From contig NZ_CP107989.1 in assembly GCF_041435015.1 (NCBI RefSeq), positions 6,758,001-6,822,000 of the forward strand: a stretch of DNA of 64,000 nt, in the 5' to 3' direction. The first letter of the stretch is position 1; each line of letters begins with the position of its first letter. The position numbers and the translations under genes are program-made. Positions 23,635 through 33,310 of the stretch are shown one piece after another. The DNA comes from Streptomyces canus (GTDB taxonomy: Bacteria > Actinomycetota > Actinomycetes > Streptomycetales > Streptomycetaceae). The notes beneath the pieces are model-generated. The model was not told the DNA's origin and did not search any database. It saw only the letters and a list, made by a program, of their open reading frames with translations.

Positions 23635-26600
23635 ATGAACCGAGGACTCACGACGGCCGCCGCGGGCCTCGTCCTGGCCGGCCCGCGCCTGCTGGCCAGG
23701 AACACGCCCGCCGCGGTCGGCGCGGCCGCGGGAGCGGTGGCCGGAACGGCCCGGGCCGGCGTACGCACGGCGGACTTCGCGGCCCGGGCGACGAGGGCCG
23801 CTCGCGCGGCCCTCCCGGGAGCACCGCAGGACTGGCGAGCGGGCCGACGGGCCCATATGGCGCTGCGCGCGGAGACGGACGCGGACGGACAGCGCGGAGA
23901 GCACGGAGAGCACGGGGAACAGCGGTCCGACGCGGAGGCCGGTGCCGGACCCTCCTCTGCACCGCCCCGCTCCACCCGCACCGAACACCGCGCCCGCCGT
24001 CTCGTCACCGCCCTCGCCGAGCACCCCGACATCGCTCTGGCCTACTGGGACCAGGGCCTCGGGCGGCTCGTCGTGACCGCGGCGGAGGGAGTGGCCACCG
24101 AGCGGGTCGTGGAGCGGGTCTCGGTGCTCGCCGAGCGGTACGGGCTGGTGGCGGCTGGCCAGGATGTCGAGGAGCTCGCCCACCCCGGTGCCCCCGGCTC
24201 CATCCGGACCGCAGGCGTGGCGCTCGCCGCCGACGCCGTCGGGGTCGCCGCCGCGTTCGCCGGGTCCGCGCTGCGGCTGCCGGCCTCGCCGCGGCCCGTG
24301 ACGGCGGTCGTGACGTTGCTGCGGGAGAACCCTCGCTTCAGGGGCTGGCTGCGAGGGCGGCTCGGCGACGCGCGGATGGACGTGGCGCTGGCCGTCGTGA
24401 ACGCCGCCGTGCACGGCGCCGGGCACAGCCCCACCTCCCTGCTGCTCGACGGAACGCTGCGCACCTGCCAGCTGGCGGAGGCGGTCGTACGGACGGCCAC
24501 CTTCGAAGCCGTCCACGACGACCTGTGCGTCCCGGACCGGGACAGCGTGCCCGTCGACCTGGCCCTGCGCCCGCCGCCGTGCCCCTCGCCCGCCCAGGAG
24601 TACGCGGGCCACGCATCAGCCGGCAGCATCGCCGGTGCCGTCGCCGCGCTGCTCGTCAAACACGATGTGACCGAGGCCGCGGAGGCGGTCCTCGCGGGCT
24701 CCCCGAAGGCCGCGCGCTACGGCCCCGCCGCCTTCCACGCCGTACTGAGCGCAACGCTGTCCCGCTCCGGCGTCCTGGTGCGCGACCCGGACCGGCTGCG
24801 CCGGCTGGAGACCGTCGGCACCGTCCTCCTGCACCCGAGCGCCCTGCGCACCCCGGGCGCGGGCGCAGACCCCTGGGCGGAGGCCGTGCTGGACGCGGCC
24901 CGGCGCGCCGGACTCCGCGTCGTCGTCGTGGACGACCCCGCACTGGCCGACTTCACCGGCCTCGCGGACCAAGTCGTGGACGCCGACCGTCCGTTGAGGG
25001 ACATCGTCGACCAACTCCGCGACGACGCCGAGGGCGATGACGACGCCGAGGGTGGTGGCGTTCTCACCATCGCCCGCCCCCAGGACGCCGACGTCGTCGC
25101 CGGACTCCTCCGCGGTGACGTGGCCGTCTCCCTCACCGACGGCGGCTGCGCGGTCGCCTGGGGTGCCGACGTCCTCGCGACGCACGGACTGCCCGACGTC
25201 TGGCGGCTGTTGACGGCCGTGCCGGCGGCCCGCGCGGTCGGCCGCCGCTCCCAGACCCTGGCCCGCTCCGGCGCCGCCCTGTCCGGACTCCTCGTCGCCG
25301 TCGGCGAGTCGGGCCGCGGCCGACGCCGTACGGCACTCCCCGGTCTCCGGCACGCACCCGTCGACGCGGCCGCGGCCGCCGCCCTCTTCACCGGCACGCG
25401 TGCCGCCCTCCGCGTGGCCGGCGCGAGCCTCCCGCACCCGCGTCCCCGGGTGGCCTGGCACGACCTGGACCCGGACGACGTACGCGACCGGCTGGAACAG
25501 GAGGCGCCCCCGGAGCCGACGCTCGTCGAGCAGACGACCGAACGGGTCCGTACCGCCGCCGACACCGTCGTACGACTGCCCGTGCTGGCCCCCGTCAGAT
25601 GGTCGGCGCAGCTCGCCCGGGCCGTGCGCGGGGAGCTGGACGACCCGCTGACCCCCGTCCTGGCGGTCGGCTCTGCCGCGTCGGCGATCCTCGGGTCCGC
25701 GATGGACGCCCTGCTGGTGGTCGGCGCCCTCGACCTGAACGCGCTCGTCGGCGGACTCCAGCGGCTGCGCGCCGAGCGGGCCCTGTCCGGGCTGCTAGCC
25801 CAGCAGAAGCAGAAGGCCCGGGTCGCGGAGGAGGACGCGGAACCGCAGGTCGTCGACGCCGCCAAGCTGAGCCCGGGGGACGTCATCGAGCTCACGCTGG
25901 ACGACGTGGTGCCCGCGGACGCCCGCCTGCTGTGGGAGGACGGCCTGGAGGTCGACGAGTCCGCGCTGACCGGCGAGTCCCTCCCGGTGGACAAGTGCAC
26001 CGACCCGAGCCCGCGCGCCCCCGTCGCCGAACGGCACTGCATGGTCTTCGAGGGCACGACCGTGGTGGCCGGACGGGCCCGCGCGGTCGTCGTGGACACC
26101 GGCGACCGCACCGAGGCCGCCCGCGCCGTCACGCTCGCCGCCCGTACCCCGGCCGCCGCCGGAGTCCAGGCCCGGCTCCAGGAACTCACCCGCAAGGCAC
26201 TGCCGTTGACGATGGCGGGCGGTGCCGCGGTCACCGGGCTCGCCCTGGTACGCGGCACGCCCCTGCGGCAGGCGGTCAGCGGTGGGGTCGCGGTCGCGGT
26301 GGCCGCCGTACCGGAAGGGCTGCCGCTGGTGGCCACGGTCGCGCAGCTGGCGGCGGCCCGCCGGCTCAGCGCGCACGGCGTCCTGGTCCGCGCCCCGCGC
26401 ACCCTGGAGGCGCTGGGCCGCATGGACACCATCTGCTTCGACAAGACCGGCACGCTCACCGAGAACCGGCTGCGCCTGGTCCGGGTCACCGACGCGGACG
26501 GCACGGTCCACACCCTCGACGAGCCCGGCGCCGACGGCCCGCTGCGCATCGCCGCCCGCGCCTGCCCCCGGCTCGACGGCGACTCCGGGCAGCGCCCGGC

Positions 26601-27978
26601 CCACGCCACCGACGAGGCCGTCCTGGACGCGGCCGCCCCCGACGAGGAGTGGACGCAGCTGGAGGGCCTCCCCTTCGAGGCCGGCCGCGGTTACGCCGCC
26701 GCCGTCGGACGCCCGGGCGACGGTTCCCCGGTCCTGGTCCTCAAGGGCGCCCCGGAGACCGTGCTGCCCGCCTGTGCCGACCTGCCGACCGAGGCCTCCG
26801 ACCGGGCCCAGTCCCTGGCCCGGGACGGCCTGCGCGTCCTGGCGGTGGCCCGGCGTCCGCTCGACGGCGACGAGAAGGCTGTACCCGAAGAGCCTTTGCG
26901 CGACCTGGAGTTCGTGGGCCTGCTGGCCCTCGCCGACGTCGCCCGGGAGACCTCCCCGGACCTGGTCCGCGGACTGCGCGAGGCGGGCGTACGGCCTGTC
27001 GTGCTGACCGGTGACCACCCGCAGACCGCCCACGCCATCGCCACCGACCTCGGCTGGCCCGAGGACGCCACGATCGTCACCGGCGACGAGCTGGCCGCCG
27101 CCGACCGCTCGGCCCGCTCCCGGATGCTGCGCGACGCCGATGTCGTGGCCCGGGTCGCGCCCGAGCAGAAACTCCAGGTCGTCGAGGCGCTCAGAGACGC
27201 GGGCCGGGTCGTCGGCATGGTCGGCGACGGCGCCAACGACGCGGCCGCCATCCGCGCCGCCGACATCGGCGTCGGCATCAGCGCCCGCGGCTCGGCCGCC
27301 GCCCGCAACGCTGCCGACCTCGTCCTGACCGGCGACGACCTCACCGTCCTCGTCGAGGCCGTCCGGGAGGGCCGTGCCCTGTGGCACAGCGTCGCCGACG
27401 CCATCGCCATCCTGATCGGCGGCAACGCGGGCGAGGTGGGCTTCGGCATCCTCGGCACGCTCCTGTCGGGCTCCGCGCCCCTGTCCACCCGCCAGATGCT
27501 CCTGGTGAACCTCTTCACCGACCTGTTCCCGGCGATGGCGGTGGCGGTGACGCCGACGGAGAAACCCACGGAAGACGAGCCCTCGGTCGACACGATCCTG
27601 GGCGCCGCGCTGACCCGACAGATCCGCGACCGCGCGATCACCACCTGCCTGGGCGCCACCGTGGCCTGGCTGATCGGCCGCTTCACCCCGGGCACGGCCC
27701 GCCGCTCGACGACGATGGCACTGTGCGCGGTGGTGGGCACGCAGCTGGCCCAGACCCTGGCGGACCGCCGGGAGAGCCCCTTGGTCCGCTTCACGTCCCT
27801 GGGCTCGGCGGTGGCGTTGTTCGCCGTGGTGGAAATCCCGGGCGTGAGCCAGCTCTTCGGCTGTACGCCGCTGGGGCCGCTGGCGTGGGCGGGGGTGGCG
27901 GCGGCGATCGTGCTGGCGCTGGCGGGGCAGAGGTTTGTACCTGCACTGGAGCGAACGGTACTGAATCGACTGAGCTGA
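23635..27978 (+). CDS. Large P-type cation-transporting ATPase, CtpI-like
   Basis: A 1447-residue P-type ATPase. The core is complete: TGES (779-782, actuator), PEGLP in the transmembrane segment (893-897), the phosphorylated Asp936 in 'DKTGTLTE', and the hinge 'GDGANDAAAIRAADIGVG' near 1197. PEGLP at the ion site resembles the P2/CtpE-CtpF-CtpI type rather than the CPx heavy-metal type. The N-terminal ~650 residues are unusual: a hydrophobic Ala/Gly-rich start, a segment with a heavy-metal-domain-like layout ('LAYWDQGLGRLVVTAAEGV'), and a second haloacid-dehalogenase-like stretch (about 270-500). This matches mycobacterial CtpI in size. The transported ion is unknown. It is preceded by a small membrane protein. 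Confidence 0.88.
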   Translation: MNRGLTTAAAGLVLAGPRLLARNTPAAVGAAAGAVAGTARAGVRTADFAARATRAARAALPGAPQDWRAGRRAHMALRAETDADGQRGEHGEHGEQRSDAEAGAGPSSAPPRSTRTEHRARRLVTALAEHPDIALAYWDQGLGRLVVTAAEGVATERVVERVSVLAERYGLVAAGQDVEELAHPGAPGSIRTAGVALAADAVGVAAAFAGSALRLPASPRPVTAVVTLLRENPRFRGWLRGRLGDARMDVALAVVNAAVHGAGHSPTSLLLDGTLRTCQLAEAVVRTATFEAVHDDLCVPDRDSVPVDLALRPPPCPSPAQEYAGHASAGSIAGAVAALLVKHDVTEAAEAVLAGSPKAARYGPAAFHAVLSATLSRSGVLVRDPDRLRRLETVGTVLLHPSALRTPGAGADPWAEAVLDAARRAGLRVVVVDDPALADFTGLADQVVDADRPLRDIVDQLRDDAEGDDDAEGGGVLTIARPQDADVVAGLLRGDVAVSLTDGGCAVAWGADVLATHGLPDVWRLLTAVPAARAVGRRSQTLARSGAALSGLLVAVGESGRGRRRTALPGLRHAPVDAAAAAALFTGTRAALRVAGASLPHPRPRVAWHDLDPDDVRDRLEQEAPPEPTLVEQTTERVRTAADTVVRLPVLAPVRWSAQLARAVRGELDDPLTPVLAVGSAASAILGSAMDALLVVGALDLNALVGGLQRLRAERALSGLLAQQKQKARVAEEDAEPQVVDAAKLSPGDVIELTLDDVVPADARLLWEDGLEVDESALTGESLPVDKCTDPSPRAPVAERHCMVFEGTTVVAGRARAVVVDTGDRTEAARAVTLAARTPAAAGVQARLQELTRKALPLTMAGGAAVTGLALVRGTPLRQAVSGGVAVAVAAVPEGLPLVATVAQLAAARRLSAHGVLVRAPRTLEALGRMDTICFDKTGTLTENRLRLVRVTDADGTVHTLDEPGADGPLRIAARACPRLDGDSGQRPAHATDEAVLDAAAPDEEWTQLEGLPFEAGRGYAAAVGRPGDGSPVLVLKGAPETVLPACADLPTEASDRAQSLARDGLRVLAVARRPLDGDEKAVPEEPLRDLEFVGLLALADVARETSPDLVRGLREAGVRPVVLTGDHPQTAHAIATDLGWPEDATIVTGDELAAADRSARSRMLRDADVVARVAPEQKLQVVEALRDAGRVVGMVGDGANDAAAIRAADIGVGISARGSAAARNAADLVLTGDDLTVLVEAVREGRALWHSVADAIAILIGGNAGEVGFGILGTLLSGSAPLSTRQMLLVNLFTDLFPAMAVAVTPTEKPTEDEPSVDTILGAALTRQIRDRAITTCLGATVAWLIGRFTPGTARRSTTMALCAVVGTQLAQTLADRRESPLVRFTSLGSAVALFAVVEIPGVSQLFGCTPLGPLAWAGVAAAIVLALAGQRFVPALERTVLNRLS

Positions 27979-27990
27979 CGTGATCCACCG

Positions 27991-28060
27991 AGGGGCGCGG
28001 GGCTGTATCGATGTGCGGCTACCGCCGCGTGGGCGCGACAAGCCCCCACCGACCCGCGGC
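27991..28060. repeat. Streptomyces interspersed repeat, one copy
   Basis: The sequence starting AGGGGCGCGGGGCTGT and including GCCGCGTGGGCGCGACAAGCC followed by CCCACCG is a variant of a short repeat common in Streptomyces intergenic DNA. A related core, GGGGAACTGCGCGACC, makes up the array at 32750-33310. It lies between the ends of the ATPase gene and the TnpB-related gene. Confidence 0.5.
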
Positions 28061-28084
28061 CGCCGAACTACGCGCTGACCGTTC

Positions 28085-29716
28085 CTAATCAGTGAGCAGG
28101 AGTGAGTCTTGGACCCATATCTGGTCACTGCGGATATCCCGAACGGTGTTGGATGTCCTGGTCGCCCGCTTTCGCTCCGTGTCCGGTGACACGGATCGTG
28201 TCCGTGGTCCGGGGATACGGGGGCGGGTTTCCTCGCGCCGCCGGGTGTCCGGTCGGGCCTGGACGGTCCGATGCCCCGCACCATCACTCTGGTGGGGCGG
28301 GGGCGGTGTCGTCCGTCGCCTGATCGGGTGTCCGAGGGCGCGTCGCCCGACCGCGATGCTTGCCGCATCGTGCCGGGAAATCTTGCGGGTTGTCGTGGTG
28401 AGCGGCTGCTGCCAGTGCTGGGCGCCCCAGCGGGAGGTGTAGGCCGGGTCGACCGCCACGATCGCGAAGTTCTGTTCGGCGGCCATCGAGACGAGGCGGG
28501 CTTTGAGCTTCGCGGTGGGGAAGCGGGAGATGAGGCGGCGGAAGCGTTTGTTGCGGCCGTGCTTCTCGCGGCTGGTGCCGTCGGTGAAGTCGAGGTCCTC
28601 GATGGCGATTGCGGCGGCCCCGCAGCGGCGGGCATGGTGTAGGAGCCTGGTCAGCGTGTGCCGGATCTGCGCGTCCCGATGCTCCGCAGTGCCGGTGAGG
28701 TCGTAGAAGAAGCGCTGCGGCTCGCCGACCGGGTTGCCGTGCACATCCAACTGCCAGGCGGCGAGGTGGTCGTCGTTCATGTCCACCCCCACCACCCCCC
28801 GCGCCAGCGCCGCCTGAAGCGGCAGCACCGGAGCGGCGGCGCGCTGCCAGGATGCGGTGACATACCAGCGGCCGCGCACCACATCGTGGTGGATGCGGTA
28901 GGCCACCGCCCGGTTGACGGCGATCCGATCACGCCACTCCTGCCCCCGATGCCGGAACCGTACGGTGGCGTCGAGGACGTAGCGGCCATGTGGCGCGTTC
29001 GCCAGGTGAGCCAGCGGGGCTGGGAGCTTGAGGGAGACCTGTCCGGTGTCGGTGACGCGGATCGTTTCGTTGCCGAAGCGTTTGCCGGATTCCCCGTCGG
29101 CGGCCAGGAACATCCGCTGCGCCTGCCAGCGCTTCCGCCACGCCTGCTCGTCCAGTCCGGCCGCCGCAAGGTGGTGGCGGGTGTTCGCGAGGCGTTTGCC
29201 ACCACGCACCACACGCACTCGGCCCGCCGCCCAGTCAGCCTCCACCACCGCCAGCCGGTCCTTCAGGGTCTGCAGGCGGCGGGACTTGGCATGCCACTCG
29301 CCCCGCGAGGCATACCCGCGCACCAGCCCCGCGCGCTTGTCGGCCTTGGCCCCCAAGGGCCGGGCCAGCCGCGCCTCGATGGAGGCGATCTGCCCCCGCA
29401 GCCAGGCCATGTGGGCGGCCTGCCCGCGCCGGGCCAGCGCCCACTGGTCATGGCTGGCCTTGGTGATACTGCCCGCCCACCGCGCCGACGATCTCCCCGT
29501 CAGCTCCCGCTTGCGCACCGCCCACCCCGCGGCATCATGTGCCAGCCCCTGCCGGGACCGCTCCGCGAGATCACCCGCGGCCAGCGAACCCAAGTAGACG
29601 CCGACCTCGGTGAGGACCGCCGCGTCCGCATCCGACACCCGCAGCCGGTCCCGGATCGCCACTCCGGCCGGGCCGGGCACCACGAACGACGCCGCCACCT
29701 CCCTCAGTGCGCCCAC
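28085..29716 (-). CDS. TnpB-related protein (IS200/IS605 accessory type) with no zinc ribbon
   Basis: A 543-residue protein of the TnpB-related group. TnpB enzymes are RNA-guided nucleases and the ancestors of Cas12. The RuvC-like catalytic set is in place: Asp312 in 'GVVGVDMNDDHLAAW', Glu373 in 'AIAIEDLDF' and Asp450 in 'SRHDAASIAVG'. The cysteine pairs of the zinc ribbon that normally lie between the second and third motifs are absent; instead the sequence reads 'VDPAYTSRWGAQHWQQPLT'. The N-terminal half is long and Arg-rich. The start is GTG at 29714-29716. No tnpA lies nearby and no clear ends were found, so it may be a solo or domesticated copy. The Pro/Arg-rich tail (about 470-543) looks disordered. 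Confidence 0.8.
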   Translation of the reverse strand: MGALREVAASFVVPGPAGVAIRDRLRVSDADAAVLTEVGVYLGSLAAGDLAERSRQGLAHDAAGWAVRKRELTGRSSARWAGSITKASHDQWALARRGQAAHMAWLRGQIASIEARLARPLGAKADKRAGLVRGYASRGEWHAKSRRLQTLKDRLAVVEADWAAGRVRVVRGGKRLANTRHHLAAAGLDEQAWRKRWQAQRMFLAADGESGKRFGNETIRVTDTGQVSLKLPAPLAHLANAPHGRYVLDATVRFRHRGQEWRDRIAVNRAVAYRIHHDVVRGRWYVTASWQRAAAPVLPLQAALARGVVGVDMNDDHLAAWQLDVHGNPVGEPQRFFYDLTGTAEHRDAQIRHTLTRLLHHARRCGAAAIAIEDLDFTDGTSREKHGRNKRFRRLISRFPTAKLKARLVSMAAEQNFAIVAVDPAYTSRWGAQHWQQPLTTTTRKISRHDAASIAVGRRALGHPIRRRTTPPPPHQSDGAGHRTVQARPDTRRREETRPRIPGPRTRSVSPDTERKRATRTSNTVRDIRSDQIWVQDSLLLTD

Positions 29717-29920
29717 CCGTACACCCCCGCCCTGCCGAAGATCCCCTCTCCAAGGCAGTCAACGAGCAGCATCCGCAAAGGTCACCCATTCGACCCACGA
29801 ACTCCAGTTCCCTCCCGAAACCGCAGGCAGCACACCCCCATCGGGAGACGCTTCTGGCGCGCAGATGAACTACCGCATCCAGTACATGCGCTCACTCACG
29901 ATCACCAGAAGTCACTTCTG

Positions 29921-31390
29921 CTAAGTGCAGCGGCAACAGTTCCCAACCCCCGCCGCTTCACGAACCTCCACGGACTCCAGCCGCTCAGCCGTCCGCTCAG
30001 CCGAACGCCGGGCCCACGGCCCAGTGGTCACCGCCCCGAGCACCAGCACAGAAAGCCCGCACCCGGCCAGAATCCACCACCCCGGCACAGCGGCGGACAC
30101 GAACGCCTCCTTGTACGACGACGCGCCCACTCCCGAGGCCAGCACCGCCCCGATCACGGCGACACCAAGCGTCTGCCCCAACTGCCGGCTCGTGGACGCG
30201 ACGGCGGCGGCAACCCCCGCCTGGGCCCGCGGCATCCCCGACACCGCCGTGTTCGTGATCGGCGCGTTGACGAACCCGAACCCGATCCCGAACAAGACGT
30301 ACCCGAGGAACAGCGTCACGTCGGAGGTCTCCGCGTCGAAGGCCGCGAAGAGCACCCCGCTCACGGTCATGGCGATCCCCGCGATCACCAACGGCAGCCG
30401 CGGCCCCCGGCTCCCCACCAGCCGTCCGGCGAGGGGCGCGCACAGGAACATCGGTACCGCCATCGGCAGCATCCACAGGCCGGCGTGCAGCGCGTCAAGA
30501 CCGCGGACGTTCTGCAGATACAGCGTCGACAGGAACAGGAACCCGCCGAGCCCCGCGAACGCGCTGATCGCGATCACCGTGGCCCCGCTGAACGGCGCGG
30601 ACCGGAAGAACCGCAGGTCGATGAGGGGCTCGTCACGCCGGGGCTCGTACCAGAGCAGTCCGGCCAGGGCGACGACGGCCACGACGGCGAAGGGCAGGAC
30701 GTAGGAGAACCCCGAGGCCGGCGCCTCGATGATCGCGTACGTCAGTGAGCCGAACAGCGCGATCACCAGGACCTGTCCGACCGGGTCGGGACGGCGGGCC
30801 TTGGGCGCCCGGGACTCGGGGACGTACCGCAGGGTGAGCAGCAGGGCCGCGAGGCCGACCGGAAGGTTGACCCAGAAGATCGAGCGCCAGCCGACCGAGT
30901 CCACGAGCACGCCGCCCACCAGCGGTCCCGCGGCCATGGAGATGCCGACGACCGCGCCCCACACCCCGATCGCCCGGGCGCGCTCGCGCGGGTCCGTGAA
31001 GGTGTTGGTGATGATCGACATCGCGACCGGGTTGAGCATCGAACCGCCGACCGCCTGCACCATGCGGAAGGCGATCAGCGCCTCCAGGTTCGGCGCGGCG
31101 GAACACAGCGCGGAGCCGATCGTGAAGACGATCAGGCCCGCCATGAAGACGCGCTTGCGGCCGATACGGTCGCCGGTGGAGCCGGCCAGCATCAGCAGGG
31201 AGGCGAGGACGAGGGTGTACGCGTCGATCGTCCACTGGAGGCCCGCCGTGCTCGCGTCCAGACCCCGCTGCATGGCGGGCAGGGCGACGTTGAGGGCGGT
31301 GGTGTCGAGACTCACGATCAGCAGGCTCATGCAGCAGATCGCGAGTACCAGCATGCGTCGGCGAGGGCTGAGCTCGGGCATGCGGGCCAT
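29921..31390 (-). CDS. MFS transporter, DHA2 family
   Basis: A 489-residue 14-helix drug:H+ antiporter-like protein. Motifs include the first-helix 'DTTALNVALPAMQRGLDAS', the loop motif A 'LLMLAGSTGDRIGRKRVFM', and the antiporter motif C-like 'GAVVGISMAAGPLVGGVLVD'. The ATG at 31388-31390 is used, but ATG 31379-31381 (MPELS) is equally plausible; neither has a strong ribosome-binding site. It is divergent from dusB with 87 bases between, and no regulator gene is adjacent. Substrate unknown. Confidence 0.9.
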   Translation of the reverse strand: MARMPELSPRRRMLVLAICCMSLLIVSLDTTALNVALPAMQRGLDASTAGLQWTIDAYTLVLASLLMLAGSTGDRIGRKRVFMAGLIVFTIGSALCSAAPNLEALIAFRMVQAVGGSMLNPVAMSIITNTFTDPRERARAIGVWGAVVGISMAAGPLVGGVLVDSVGWRSIFWVNLPVGLAALLLTLRYVPESRAPKARRPDPVGQVLVIALFGSLTYAIIEAPASGFSYVLPFAVVAVVALAGLLWYEPRRDEPLIDLRFFRSAPFSGATVIAISAFAGLGGFLFLSTLYLQNVRGLDALHAGLWMLPMAVPMFLCAPLAGRLVGSRGPRLPLVIAGIAMTVSGVLFAAFDAETSDVTLFLGYVLFGIGFGFVNAPITNTAVSGMPRAQAGVAAAVASTSRQLGQTLGVAVIGAVLASGVGASSYKEAFVSAAVPGWWILAGCGLSVLVLGAVTTGPWARRSAERTAERLESVEVREAAGVGNCCRCT

Positions 31391-31477
31391 CGTACGCCGA
31401 TTTCAATAGTGCGTCTAACTAATGGTTGGTACATGATCGATGCGGGGGCACCCCGAGCGGTGCGTGACAATGGGGGA

Positions 31478-32632
31478 ATGTCCACGACCGCGCCCACCGA
31501 GAACACGCCCCTGCGGATCGGTCCGCACACCGTGCAGCCGCCTGTCGTCCTGGCTCCGATGGCCGGGATCACCAACGCGCCCTTCCGCACCCTGTGCAGG
31601 GAGTTCAGCGGGGGCAAGGGGCTGTTCGTCAGCGAGATGATCACGACCCGGGCGCTCGTCGAGCGCAACGAGAAGACCATGCAGCTGATCCACTTCGACG
31701 AGAGCGAGACGCCTCGTTCGATCCAGCTGTACGGCGTCGACCCGGCCACCGTCGGCAAGGCCGTCCGCATGATCGCGGAGGAGGATCTCGCCGACCACAT
31801 CGACCTGAACTTCGGGTGCCCGGTGCCGAAGGTGACGCGGAAGGGGGGCGGGTCCGCGCTGCCGTACAAGCGGCCGCTGCTCCGGGCGATCCTGCGCGAG
31901 GCGGTGAGCGGGGCGGGGGATCTGCCGGTCACGATGAAGATGCGCAAGGGCATCGACGACGACCACATGACGTATCTGGACGCCGGGCGGATCGCGGTCG
32001 AGGAGGGGGTCACCTCCATCGCGCTGCACGGTCGTACCGCCGCCCAGCACTACGGCGGCACGGCGGACTGGGACGCGATCGCCCGCCTGAAGGAACACGT
32101 GCCGGAGATTCCCGTGCTCGGCAACGGGGACATCTGGTCGGCGTCGGACGCGTTGCGGATGGTGGCGTCCACCGGCTGCGACGGGGTGGTCGTCGGGCGG
32201 GGGTGTCTGGGGCGGCCGTGGCTGTTCGCGGACCTGGTGGCGGCGTTCGAGGGGCGTCCGGAGAACATCGCGCGGCCTTCGTTGCGCGAGGTGGCCGATG
32301 TCATGGTCCGGCACGCCACGCTGCTGGGCGAGTGGATCGGTGACGAGTCCCGCGGGGTCATCGACTTCCGTAAGCACGTGGCCTGGTACCTGAAGGGCTT
32401 CGCGGTCGGCAGCGAGATGCGCAAGCGGCTCGCGATCACGTCGTCGTTGGCGGAACTCCGGTCGGGCCTGGACGAACTGGATCTCGACCAGCCCTGGCCG
32501 GTCGGCGCGGACGGGCCGCGTGGTCGCACGTCCGGCAACAACCGTGTCGTCCTCCCGGACGGCTGGCTGAAGGACCCGTACGACTGCGCGGGCGTCGGGG
32601 AGGACGCGGAACTGGACACGTCGGGGGGCTGA
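31478..32632 (+). CDS. dusB: tRNA-dihydrouridine synthase
   Basis: A 384-residue FMN enzyme that reduces uridines in the D-loop of tRNA with NADPH. The barrel starts with 'PPVVLAPMAGITNAPFRTLC' (FMN-binding signature); the catalytic cysteine lies in 'HIDLNFGCPVPKVTRKGGGSAL'; the phosphate-binding part is 'GTADWDAIARLKEHV', 'PVLGNGDIWS', 'CDGVVVGRGCLGRPWLF'. A C-terminal helical RNA-binding domain ends near residue 340, followed by a short acidic tail. ATG 31478 is chosen after GGGGGA. The gene ends at the edge of the 99-bp repeat array. Confidence 0.93.
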   Translation: MSTTAPTENTPLRIGPHTVQPPVVLAPMAGITNAPFRTLCREFSGGKGLFVSEMITTRALVERNEKTMQLIHFDESETPRSIQLYGVDPATVGKAVRMIAEEDLADHIDLNFGCPVPKVTRKGGGSALPYKRPLLRAILREAVSGAGDLPVTMKMRKGIDDDHMTYLDAGRIAVEEGVTSIALHGRTAAQHYGGTADWDAIARLKEHVPEIPVLGNGDIWSASDALRMVASTGCDGVVVGRGCLGRPWLFADLVAAFEGRPENIARPSLREVADVMVRHATLLGEWIGDESRGVIDFRKHVAWYLKGFAVGSEMRKRLAITSSLAELRSGLDELDLDQPWPVGADGPRGRTSGNNRVVLPDGWLKDPYDCAGVGEDAELDTSGG

Positions 32633-32749
32633 TGCCTCCGGCGGTTGGGCGGGGGGTGCCTGTGGCGGCCTGTTTCGGCTCCGGTGGGGGCGTGGGTGGG
32701 TCGGGGCCGGGGTGGCGAACGGTCCGTTGTGGCGCGGGCGACTGCAACT

Positions 32750-33310
32750 CCCCAGGGGCGCGGGGAACTGCGCGAACCGGCCCCCACCGGCCCGCTGCCG
32801 CCCGGCAATCCGATCCGGCACCCCCCCGTAGGCGTCCCGCCCAAGCCCGGCGCAGCTGCCCGCGGGGAACTGCGCGACCGGCCCCGACCGGCCCGTACCC
32901 GCCCGGCAACACGACCCGGCACCCCCGTAGCCGCCCCGCTCCAGCCCGGCGCAGCTGCCCGCGGGGAACTGCGCGACCGGCCCCCGCCGGCCCGCTGCCG
33001 CCCGGCAACACGACCCGGCACCCCCGTAGCCGCCCCGCTCCAGCCCGGCGCAGCTGCCCGCGGGGAACTGCGCGACCAGCCCCCACCGGCCCGCTGCCGC
33101 CCGGCAATCCGACCCGGCACCCCTGTAGGCGTCCTGCCCCAGCCCGGCGCAGCTGCGTGCGGGGAACTGCGCGATCAGCCCCCACCGGCCTTCAGACGCA
33201 CTGAGCCCCGACCCGGCATCCCCGTAGGCGCCACCAGCCGCAACGGACCCGCACTCGCCCGACAACCGACCCGGCGCCCCGCACGCGCCCCGCCCAAGCC
33301 CAGCGCAGCG
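32750..33310. repeat. 99-bp tandem repeat array between dusB and the sulfatase gene
   Basis: Five main copies of a G+C-rich unit. The core CGGGGAACTGCGCGA recurs at 32761, 32863, 32962, 33061 and 33160, so the period is 102, then 99 bases three times; a worn sixth copy reaches 33310. Each unit also holds GCCCGGCGCAGCTGC and CGACCCGGCACCC. Units differ by small substitutions. The array lies between two convergent gene ends, so it may contain the terminators of both. No gene is supported in 32633-33310. Confidence 0.93.

Noticed and set aside
28085..29716. Calling the TnpB-related gene a complete IS605 element.
   Set aside because: No tnpA, no subterminal hairpins and no target pattern could be identified.
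31415..33265. Minus-strand frame with 33-residue repeats ('GSCAGLERGGYGGAG').
   Set aside because: It comes from the 99-bp repeat array and the antisense of dusB; no start signal or family support.
32750..33310. CRISPR array.
   Set aside because: Units are contiguous 99-bp tandem repeats without unique spacers, and no cas genes are present.
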